From contig CAWGCR010000011.1 in the NCBI GenBank assembly GCA_963821135.1, forward strand, positions 744,001 through 808,000: 64,000 nt of DNA. Reading direction: 5' to 3'. The translations under genes were made by a program, and so were the position numbers. Positions 9,054-16,863 of this stretch are shown in pieces. Each line of letters starts with the position of its first letter. Within the stretch, counting starts at the first letter, position 1. This DNA comes from UBA10428 sp963821135 (GTDB lineage: Bacteria > Bacteroidota > Bacteroidia > Bacteroidales > UBA10428). The notes under the pieces were generated by a model that saw only the letters and a list, made by a program, of their open reading frames with translations, searched no databases and had not been told where the DNA came from.

Positions 9054-11330
9054 ATGATAAAAATAATGACATCCTCCCCGGGTCTTATCTTGGTCACTTT
9101 CCTATTGCTTTTACTGAGCACATCATTTCTGTTCGCACAGCAAACGGAACAAATTCAACTGCTTGATCAAACATCTGGAATACCTATCCCCGGTGTTACC
9201 TGGCAATACAACTCCCAAAAAGGACTATCAAATGAAGATGGATTCCTGGAATTCCTGTATATCGAAGGGGAGAAGATGATTCTTTCTCATATATCCTATG
9301 GTAGATGGGAATTGAAAAATAAAGATGTAAAATATGCTGTATCTCAGGGAGTTATCTATCAGGAATTATTGGCGGTGAATCTTTACCCTGTATCGGTAAT
9401 AGCACTGCACCCCAAAAGCGAGGATGCCCAATCGATGGATCTGGATTATAAGGATAAAATGGCACACGATGGCGGGGCAGTTTTAAACCGCAATCCCGCA
9501 ATAAATGGTATCCGCAAGAGTGGAAATTACGGTTTCGATCCAGTATTGCGAGGATTCAAGTACGATCAGCTGAATGTGGTAATTAATGGTGTACAATCGG
9601 CCACTGCCGCCTGTCCCAATAGGATGGATCCTCCGACCAGCCAGGTGGCTCCCAATATGATCGATCGTGTCGAAATCCTAAAGGGCCCGCATGCATTACG
9701 GTATGGAAATTCCTTTGGAGGCACTATCAATTTTATAGCACCCGACCCTCGATTCTCCAATCATGCTGAAACCTATGGCAGACTTTCGGGTGGGTACGAT
9801 AGCAATGGTGATATTATCAGAAGTGAGGGAGTGATTGGATTTACTGGAAAGAAATATGACTTGAACATTTTTGGTTCCTGGGCACAGGGAAACGATTATC
9901 TGGATGGTGAAGGCAATGTAGTTCCTTCCGGTTTTCTGCGGGGGAGTTTTGGTACTTCCCTCGGAATAAAAATTGACACTAATCAAAAGCTTATTCTTTC
10001 GGCTACACGTAATCTGGCACGCGATGCAATTTTTGCTGCTCTGCCTATGGACCTCAGAAAAGATGATACCTGGCTTCTGAATGCAGAACATCGAGTTGAT
10101 TTTGACAAAAAATCCTTGCAATCGTGGAGTACCTCAGTATATGGCACATTTGTCGCTCACCTGATGGATAATCAACTAAAGAACCTTGATCCCCGACCCG
10201 TTAATGCTGAGACTGATGCAAATACCCAGAATTACGGGGGGCGTACCGAAGGAATATGGCAAACCGGAAGGGGATTACTGTATACCGGGGTCGATTTCAA
10301 ATTGGAACAGGCTGAGGGCATCCGTGTCAGAGAATTTTTAATGGGGCCTAATGCAGGTAGTACATTTACTGATAATGCATGGCAGGATGGAAGGATTATT
10401 AGAAGTAGTGCATTTGCCGAATATCATTTTCGATCGAAAAATAGTCTGAGATTTATATTCTCGGGAAGGCTGGAACTGAATATTTCAAAAGCATTTGATG
10501 CGCAGGAGGAATATACTGATATCTATCCTGAAACTTCATCTACACAGGTGAATCCCAGTTTTAGTATTGGAGGAATAAAAGATCTTAAAGCAATCTCCAT
10601 TGGGTTGTGGCTGGGACATGCTCAAAGAAGCGGAAGTCTCACAGAACGATTCATCAATTATTTTCCGGTTGGGCAGGATCCTTACGAAATGTTGGGTAAT
10701 CCAATGCTTGAACCTGAGAAAAACAACCAGATTGATCTTACTTTCGAATATAAAACCACAGATACTTACATTGATGTTGATGTTTTTGTCTGCTATTTAC
10801 AGGATAATATTTCATCGGTAATTGATACCGACCTTAGCCCGCGTCTTCCAGGCAGCCCGGGAGTCCGTCAGTATATTAATATCGAAAAGGCATTTAAAAC
10901 GGGATTTGAGATCAACTGGACCCAGAATTTGATTGTTGGCCTGCACCATAATTTAAGTTTTGCATACACCTATGGCCAGGATCTGGTCAGAGATGAGCCG
11001 CTCCCCGAAATTGCACCCCTTGATATTCGTTATGATATATATGGTCTATACCTGAAAAACAAATTACGCCCGGAAGTAAGTTTACGGTATGTAACTCAGC
11101 AAAACAGAATTTCCGGAGAGTTTGGAGAAACAGTATCACCCTCATTTTTTACCATGGATGCTTCCATTGCCTATACCTTTAAGGTTTTTACATTATCCAC
11201 CGGTGTTCAGAATTTATTCGACGAAGCCTACTACGAACATCTAAACCGATCGGTGAAGGGATCTGCACCCCGTCCAATCTATGCCCCGGGGGGAAATTTC
11301 TTTTTATCTCTTAGTGTAAACTTTATGTAA
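9054..11330 (+). CDS. TonB-dependent receptor, OprC/NosA-like copper receptor
   Basis: A 758-residue outer-membrane receptor with a signal peptide (cleavage near FLFAQ, residue 29), a short carboxypeptidase-regulatory-like beta domain (about 35-110), a plug (about 125-240) and a 22-strand barrel ending in an aromatic C-terminus (LSLSVNFM). The plug motif ACPNRMDPPTS places Cys187 and Met191 in a CxxxM pattern, and AHLMDN gives His369 and Met371 as HxM. These are the copper ligands described for Pseudomonas OprC and typical of the TonB copper-receptor family that includes NosA. It therefore probably imports copper through TonB-ExbBD. No partner metallochaperone lies beside it. Confidence 0.85.
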   Translation: MIKIMTSSPGLILVTFLLLLLSTSFLFAQQTEQIQLLDQTSGIPIPGVTWQYNSQKGLSNEDGFLEFLYIEGEKMILSHISYGRWELKNKDVKYAVSQGVIYQELLAVNLYPVSVIALHPKSEDAQSMDLDYKDKMAHDGGAVLNRNPAINGIRKSGNYGFDPVLRGFKYDQLNVVINGVQSATAACPNRMDPPTSQVAPNMIDRVEILKGPHALRYGNSFGGTINFIAPDPRFSNHAETYGRLSGGYDSNGDIIRSEGVIGFTGKKYDLNIFGSWAQGNDYLDGEGNVVPSGFLRGSFGTSLGIKIDTNQKLILSATRNLARDAIFAALPMDLRKDDTWLLNAEHRVDFDKKSLQSWSTSVYGTFVAHLMDNQLKNLDPRPVNAETDANTQNYGGRTEGIWQTGRGLLYTGVDFKLEQAEGIRVREFLMGPNAGSTFTDNAWQDGRIIRSSAFAEYHFRSKNSLRFIFSGRLELNISKAFDAQEEYTDIYPETSSTQVNPSFSIGGIKDLKAISIGLWLGHAQRSGSLTERFINYFPVGQDPYEMLGNPMLEPEKNNQIDLTFEYKTTDTYIDVDVFVCYLQDNISSVIDTDLSPRLPGSPGVRQYINIEKAFKTGFEINWTQNLIVGLHHNLSFAYTYGQDLVRDEPLPEIAPLDIRYDIYGLYLKNKLRPEVSLRYVTQQNRISGEFGETVSPSFFTMDASIAYTFKVFTLSTGVQNLFDEAYYEHLNRSVKGSAPRPIYAPGGNFFLSLSVNFM

Positions 11331-11462
11331 TATAAGGTTTGAAAAAGGATACAAAATACATTTCCACCCCTCAAGAATCGATCTTTTTGGCTCTGTAATT
11401 TCTTTTTTTTTAATCTATATTTATCCCTTCAAAAAGTTTAACCGGACAATTACTTAATTATT

Positions 11463-12635
11463 ATGGTACAAAATAGTGCGATGTTGCAATCGCTATCTGA
11501 AAAATTTAAAGAACAGTTTAATTCCCAACCGGTATTTTATAATGCTCCGGGACGAATCAATTTAATTGGAGAGCACACCGATTACAACGATGGCTTTGTT
11601 TTACCGGCTGCCATTGATAAGGCCATTTATTTTGCGGTTGGAAAAAACGATAAGAAAAGCCTCAGACTTTTCTCTATCGATTATAATGAAAGTTTCGAAA
11701 TTGACCTGAACGATCTTCACAAAACGGATACCCATTGGGCCAATTATCTGATTGGCGTGGCTGTTCAATTTCAGAAACGCGGACTGCAACCCGGTGGCAT
11801 TGATTGTGTTTTTGGCGGGGATATTCCGCTGGGAGCCGGACTTTCTTCTTCTGCAGCCCTGGAATGTGGTTTCGCTATATGTTTGAACGATCAGTTCGGT
11901 TTTGGAATTAAACGCTCGGAACTCATACTGATGGCACAAAAAGCCGAACATGAATTTGCAGGGGTAATGTGTGGTATTATGGACCAGTTTGCCAGTACCT
12001 TTGGCAAAGACGGCCATGTAATGAAACTCGATTGCCGAAGCCTCGATTATGAATACTATCCGCTTACTAATGACAAAGTAGATATTATCCTTTGCGATAC
12101 TAAAGTAAAACATTCCCTTGCCTCATCGGAATACAATATCCGGCGTGCTGAATGTGAAAAGGGAGTTGAGATATTAAAAAAGAAATACCCCGGGATAGTA
12201 GCCCTTCGCGATGTAACACCCGAAATGCTGGAATCGGGAAAAGAGGAGATGGAAGATAATGTATATCAGCGGTGTCATTATGTCGTTCATGAAAAAGTAC
12301 GGGTAGAAAACGCCTGTCAGGCATTACTGAAAGATGATTTTGAAACATTTGGTAAACTCATGTACGAAACGCATGACGGCCTTAGCAAAGAATACCTGGT
12401 AAGCTGCAAAGAATTGGACGTATTAGTGGATATTGCCCGTAAGGACGCCAATGTGTTGGGATCCCGGATGATGGGTGGAGGTTTCGGTGGATGCACCATT
12501 AATCTCATTAAAAAGGGAGGCGCTGAAAAATTTATTGAAACCGTTGTGGAAGAATACCCAAAATTGACAGGAAATGATACAGAAATATACAGGGTGAAAA
12601 TTTCTGATGGTGCAAACCGGATAAATCTATCTTAA
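11463..12635 (+). CDS. galK: galactokinase
   Basis: A 390-residue GHMP kinase that phosphorylates galactose to galactose-1-phosphate with ATP, the first Leloir step. The galactokinase signature GRINLIGEHTDY lies at residues 30-41, the ATP-binding PLGAGLSSSAALE at about 122-134, the catalytic-base region GIMDQFAS near residue 174, and the C-terminal GHMP motif MMGGGFGGC near residue 340. Length matches GalK. It is the first gene of a plus-strand operon: galT begins 9 bp later and a symporter follows. An AT-rich upstream stretch could hold the promoter, but I cannot point to a convincing -33/-7 pair. Confidence 0.97.
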   Translation: MVQNSAMLQSLSEKFKEQFNSQPVFYNAPGRINLIGEHTDYNDGFVLPAAIDKAIYFAVGKNDKKSLRLFSIDYNESFEIDLNDLHKTDTHWANYLIGVAVQFQKRGLQPGGIDCVFGGDIPLGAGLSSSAALECGFAICLNDQFGFGIKRSELILMAQKAEHEFAGVMCGIMDQFASTFGKDGHVMKLDCRSLDYEYYPLTNDKVDIILCDTKVKHSLASSEYNIRRAECEKGVEILKKKYPGIVALRDVTPEMLESGKEEMEDNVYQRCHYVVHEKVRVENACQALLKDDFETFGKLMYETHDGLSKEYLVSCKELDVLVDIARKDANVLGSRMMGGGFGGCTINLIKKGGAEKFIETVVEEYPKLTGNDTEIYRVKISDGANRINLS

Positions 12636-12644
12636 TATTTTTCT

Positions 12645-13688
12645 ATGAGTCAGTTTACTACCGAAGATCACCCCCATAGAAGATTTAATCCTCTTAATGG
12701 GGAATGGGTGTTAGTTTCTCCTCACCGGGCAAAAAGACCCTGGCAGGGCCAGGTAGAAAAAAAGGATGCCATTGAACTCCCTGAATACGATCCGTCCTGT
12801 TATTTATGTCCGGGAAACACCAGGGCCGGAGGAAAGGAAAATCCTCAGTATCTCGATACCTTAATATTTACTAACGATTTCAGTAGTCTGCTAATCGATA
12901 CTCCCCCAGGAAACTTGAACGAACAAGATCTTTTTGTTGCTGAGTCGGAGCAGGGAATATCAAAAGTAATTTGCTTTTCACCCCGTCATGATCTGACTGT
13001 ACCACTGATGCAGATAGCAGACATCAGAAAAGTAATTGATGTTTGGGTGAACGAATACATTGAATTGGGAAATCTGGAATATATCAACCATGTGCAGATC
13101 TTTGAAAATAAGGGAAGTATGATGGGATGTAGTAATCCTCACCCCCATTGCCAGATATGGGCGCAACGAAGTCTGCCAAATGAGATTACAAAAGAGCAAA
13201 AGCATCTTTCGGCTTATTACCAGAAACACAGCAGAACCCTGCTAAGCGATTATCTGGAGGCTGAAATGGAAAAAGAAGTAAGATTTATTTGTGAGAATGA
13301 CAGCTTTGTAGCCCTTGTTCCCTTTTGGGCTGTGTGGCCTTTTGAAACAATGGTTATTAGCAAAAGGGCCATAGCTAATATAGCTGAATTAAATGAAGGG
13401 GAGAAGAACGACCTGGCAGATATTTACAAACAATTGACTGTACGTTACGATAACCTGTTCGAAACATCCTTCCCTTATTCAATGGGCTTTCATCAAAGTC
13501 CGACCGATGGGAACGAACATCCCGAATGGCACCTGCACATGCATTTTTATCCTCCTTTGCTCCGCTCGGCCACTGTAAAGAAGTTTATGGTAGGATACGA
13601 ATTGCTGGCCAACCCTCAACGTGATATCACGGCTGAGCAAAGTGCAGAAAGATTAAGAGTGCTGTCTGAAAAACATTATGCAAGCTGA
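12645..13688 (+). CDS. galT: UDP-glucose:hexose-1-phosphate uridylyltransferase
   Basis: A 347-residue HIT-superfamily enzyme that exchanges UMP between UDP-glucose and galactose-1-phosphate. The active-site triplet HPH is at residues 166-168 (SNPHPHCQIW), the second histidine being the nucleophile. A CxxC pair at residues 52 and 55 and the late HLHMHFYPP motif are consistent with the metal-binding type I family, and GFHQSP is also conserved. It starts 9 bp after galK, so co-translation is likely. No galE or galM is in the window; UDP-galactose epimerase must be encoded elsewhere for the cycle to close. Confidence 0.97.
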   Translation: MSQFTTEDHPHRRFNPLNGEWVLVSPHRAKRPWQGQVEKKDAIELPEYDPSCYLCPGNTRAGGKENPQYLDTLIFTNDFSSLLIDTPPGNLNEQDLFVAESEQGISKVICFSPRHDLTVPLMQIADIRKVIDVWVNEYIELGNLEYINHVQIFENKGSMMGCSNPHPHCQIWAQRSLPNEITKEQKHLSAYYQKHSRTLLSDYLEAEMEKEVRFICENDSFVALVPFWAVWPFETMVISKRAIANIAELNEGEKNDLADIYKQLTVRYDNLFETSFPYSMGFHQSPTDGNEHPEWHLHMHFYPPLLRSATVKKFMVGYELLANPQRDITAEQSAERLRVLSEKHYAS

Positions 13689-13831
13689 TAGTGGATAATG
13701 AAAAACATCATATTATTGGTATATTCCCGACGAGAAACTTTCGCAGGAAGATTTTATTTCTATTTTTGATGTTCACTGAAGAAATACGACCCTATCGATA
13801 AAACAATGTTTAACCTGGAAAAAATTAAAAC

Positions 13832-15544
13832 ATGGAAAGCTTTACATTAACCTGGATAGATTGGGCAATCATGCTCATCTATTTCATCTTTGTGCTTGGA
13901 ATTGGCTGGGCACTAAAAAAATATATGAGCGATGCGAGCGCCTTCCTTGAGGCCGGGCGATCGCTACCTGCATGGGTTACAGGGCTTGCCTTTATTTCAG
14001 CCAATTTGGGAGCCCTCGAAGTAATTGGTATGGCTGCATCAGGTGCCAAATATGGAATGGCCACGGTACATTTCTATTGGATCGGTGCCATCCCGGCCAT
14101 GATATTCCTGGCTATTTTTATGATGCCCTTCTACTATGGTTCAAAAGCAAGGTCGGTTCCTGAATACCTTAAGCTGCGTTTTGATGAAAAGACGCGTGGC
14201 TTCAATGCCTTTTCTTTTGCAATTATGACCATTTTTGCATCGGGTATTTCGATGTATGCCCTTGCGGTTCTGGCACGTGCATTACTTCCTATTCACTTTG
14301 AATTAGGTCCCTTTACCGAATTCGACCTGTACCTGATCGTTTCGGCCGTAATCGTCCTTGTGTATACATACCTTGGAGGTTTAAGCTCTGCCATCTATAA
14401 CGAAGTACTGCAATTCTTCCTGATTGTTATCGGATTCCTGCCATTGGTTATTCTAGGGCTTGTCCATGTTGGCGGCTGGGACGGAATGGTCGAAAAACTT
14501 GCCATGGATCCTACTACAAGTGGTTTCCAGCATTCCTGGTCAAATATTAGTTCTTCGCATCCCATGGGTGGAGTAATTGGAATTGTAATGGGACTGGGTT
14601 TTGTCCTTTCCTTCGGATACTGGTGTACTAACTTCCTGGTAGTGCAGCGGGCTATGGCTGCCGGTTCGATGAGTGCTGCACGTAAAACCCCGTTGATTGG
14701 TGCTCTTCCAAAAATGTTTATCCCCTTTCTTGTAATTATACCAGGCATGATTGCCATTGCTCTGTTAAATGCGGGCGATGAGGCGTTTTCCCTCCCGGTA
14801 AAGGGTGCAGGTTACGATTATGATATGGTTATCCCAATGCTACTAAAACGATACCTCCCAACAGGTGTGCTCGGACTGGGACTTACTGCCCTGATGGCTT
14901 CCTTTATGAGCGGTATGGCCGGCAATGTTACTGCCTTTAATACGGTTTGGACTTACGATATTTACCAAAGCTATATTGTACCGGGTAAAACTGACAAGCA
15001 CTACTTACGTGTAGGTCAGATTACTACCATTGTAGGTGTGCTGGTAAGTATCCTTACAGCTTATGTTGCTGCCCTTTTCAACAATGTAATGGACTTCCTG
15101 CAGCTGATATTTGCCTTTATAAATGCCCCGCTTTTTGCCGCCTTCCTGCTGGGTATGTTCTCCAAAAGAACGACCGGTCATGGTGCATTCTTCGGACTGC
15201 TTAGCGGGACTACTTCTGCTGCGATTGTTCATGGATTAACGGCCCCTGTTGGTGCAACTTCTCTCGTTAAAGGGGGTTGGTTAGGTACGGTAGTAAAAGA
15301 ATTCACAAGTGAGATGGCCCAGAATTTTGCTATCGCAATCGTTGCCTTCTCTGTTGCACTGCTTGTTACCCTGGTGATTTCCTACATGACCAAACGGACA
15401 AAATCGGATGAAGATCTCAAGGGTCTTGTTTATCAGTTAACCCCGAAAACAATTGACGACAGTAAGAATTGGTATGAAAGGCCAAATACCCTGGCATGGG
15501 TCGTTGGTATTATAGCAATTATTTTAAGTATCATCTTCTGGTAA
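13832..15544 (+). CDS. sodium:solute symporter, probable galactose/glucose importer
   Basis: A 570-residue inner-membrane protein of the SSS (SGLT) family with about 14 hydrophobic helices. SGLT hallmarks include FLEAGRSLPAW in the first helices, a SANLGALEVIGMAASGAKYG stretch matching the sodium-binding region, TYLGGLSSAIYNEVLQF in the middle and LMASFMSGMAGNVTAFNTVWT in the second half. Its place behind galK and galT supports sodium-driven uptake of galactose or a related sugar; the exact sugar is an inference from context. It starts 143 bp after galT and is followed by a small membrane protein. Confidence 0.9.
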   Translation: MESFTLTWIDWAIMLIYFIFVLGIGWALKKYMSDASAFLEAGRSLPAWVTGLAFISANLGALEVIGMAASGAKYGMATVHFYWIGAIPAMIFLAIFMMPFYYGSKARSVPEYLKLRFDEKTRGFNAFSFAIMTIFASGISMYALAVLARALLPIHFELGPFTEFDLYLIVSAVIVLVYTYLGGLSSAIYNEVLQFFLIVIGFLPLVILGLVHVGGWDGMVEKLAMDPTTSGFQHSWSNISSSHPMGGVIGIVMGLGFVLSFGYWCTNFLVVQRAMAAGSMSAARKTPLIGALPKMFIPFLVIIPGMIAIALLNAGDEAFSLPVKGAGYDYDMVIPMLLKRYLPTGVLGLGLTALMASFMSGMAGNVTAFNTVWTYDIYQSYIVPGKTDKHYLRVGQITTIVGVLVSILTAYVAALFNNVMDFLQLIFAFINAPLFAAFLLGMFSKRTTGHGAFFGLLSGTTSAAIVHGLTAPVGATSLVKGGWLGTVVKEFTSEMAQNFAIAIVAFSVALLVTLVISYMTKRTKSDEDLKGLVYQLTPKTIDDSKNWYERPNTLAWVVGIIAIILSIIFW

Positions 15545-15562
15545 CAGATAAAAAATAAAATT

Positions 15563-15769
15563 ATGGGATTAGATATAAAACTTCCAATCGGATTAATGTT
15601 TGCCATTTTTGGTGTGATTTTAACCATTTTCGGACTGGCAACCAACGGAAACGAAATGTACTCCATTTCGCTTGATTCGAACGTAAACCTTTTCTCCGGA
15701 ATTTTTATGATTATTTTCGGAGCCTTTATGCTTGTTGCCTCTTATATTACTAAGAAGAAAAAGGCATAG
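15563..15769 (+). CDS. small membrane protein of the galactose operon
   Basis: A 68-residue protein with two hydrophobic helices (LPIGLMFAIFGVILTIFGLAT and LFSGIFMIIFGAFMLVASYIT) and a lysine-rich tail (KKKKA). It begins 18 bp after the symporter stop, so it is very probably translated from the same mRNA. I recognise no named family; small two-helix proteins next to SSS transporters in Bacteroidota may be accessory subunits, but this is inference. A large inverted repeat downstream (15811-15871) may end the operon. Confidence 0.72.
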   Translation: MGLDIKLPIGLMFAIFGVILTIFGLATNGNEMYSISLDSNVNLFSGIFMIIFGAFMLVASYITKKKKA

Positions 15770-15810
15770 CCAATATACATCCCTTGAAAAAGGATGTACA
15801 GACAGAAATT

Positions 15811-15871
15811 AAACCGCAAAGATCACACAGGAAATCGCTTAATAGTAATACCTCTGTGTTCATTGCGGTTT
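15811..15871. repeat. large inverted repeat (AAACCGCAA/TTGCGGTTT) ending the galactose operon
   Basis: AAACCGCAA at 15811-15819 pairs perfectly with TTGCGGTTT at 15863-15871, with an inner CACAG/CTGTG match and a following CTTTGTGCC. Such AAACCGCAAAG-type intergenic inverted repeats occur in many Bacteroidota. It lies between the last gene of the galactose operon and modD and could serve as a terminator or a REP-like element. No T-tract is evident, so the terminator role is uncertain. Confidence 0.5.
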
Positions 15872-15953
15872 CTTTGTGCCTTTTGCGGCTACTAGTTTAA
15901 TAAATGTTTTGTAATTTAGGATTGATTATCATCCAATTTCAAAACTAACGAAT

Positions 15954-16808
15954 ATGATATATTTTACCGATGCAGAAATCGATCAGCTAATTACAGAGGA
16001 CCTTCCTTACTTCGACCTTACATCGCACTCCATTAAAATGGGCAGTAAAGTGGCCCGCATTTCATTTACAACCAGGCATAACACCTTACTCTGCGGAACA
16101 GAAGAGGCAGTTAAAATATTTGAAAAATTTAAAATAAACCCAACGCTCATTTCTGTTTCAGGCGAGAAAATCGATGAAGGAATTAAATTCCTGGAGGGCG
16201 AAGGATTAGCAAACGATGTCCACCTAATCTGGAGGACAGTTACTAATTTGATGGAGTTTGCATCGGGAATTGCCACGCGAATGAATAGTCTTAACGAAAA
16301 AGCCCGGGAGGTAAATCCAGATATAAGTATTGTTACAACGCGGAAATCAGTGCCGTTCACAAAAAAAATAGCAGTTAAGGCCATTCATGTGGGAGGTGGT
16401 GCTGTGCATCGTCTGGGGCTATCCGATACCATTTTAATCTTCGACAACCATATTAAATTTCTTGGGGGTATTGGAAACCTGATCATTCAACTTCCGGATA
16501 TCAAACAGCGGGCAGCAGGTAGAAATATTAGCATTGAGACTAAGAATGCCGATGATGCCCTTACTTTAGCTAGAACGAACATTAACATTCTTCAGCTCGA
16601 TAAATTCAAGGCAGAAACCATAAAGGAACTGGTTCCGCAATTAAGAAAAGAAAATCCGATGTTGAAGATTGCTGCAGCTGGAGACATTGATATCAATAAT
16701 ATTCAGGAATATGCGACCTCAGGAGTCGATATGCTGGTTACCTCATTCCCTTATTATGGCAGACCTTCGGATTTCAAAGTAAACATTGAACCGGTCTTCA
16801 ATGTCTAA
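15954..16808 (+). CDS. modD: ModD-like protein (NadC-related, molybdenum-associated)
   Basis: A 284-residue homologue of nicotinate-nucleotide pyrophosphorylase. TTRKSVPFTKK followed by VGGGAVHRLGLSDTILIFDNH matches ModD rather than NadC: ModD proteins have the HRLGLSD and F-x-x-H version, whereas NadC has DTRKT, an EK pair and IKxNH. ModD genes usually sit next to molybdate transport genes and the biochemical role is unsettled. Here it is 14.6 kb from modBC, an unlinked arrangement. It is a single plus-strand gene after the galactose operon. Divergent NadC is the alternative. Confidence 0.82.
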   Translation: MIYFTDAEIDQLITEDLPYFDLTSHSIKMGSKVARISFTTRHNTLLCGTEEAVKIFEKFKINPTLISVSGEKIDEGIKFLEGEGLANDVHLIWRTVTNLMEFASGIATRMNSLNEKAREVNPDISIVTTRKSVPFTKKIAVKAIHVGGGAVHRLGLSDTILIFDNHIKFLGGIGNLIIQLPDIKQRAAGRNISIETKNADDALTLARTNINILQLDKFKAETIKELVPQLRKENPMLKIAAAGDIDINNIQEYATSGVDMLVTSFPYYGRPSDFKVNIEPVFNV

Positions 16809-16863
16809 GCTCAGAAGATGTATATGATTTTCCCTCCAGATTTTAGGTGTTGAATCCCATCAA

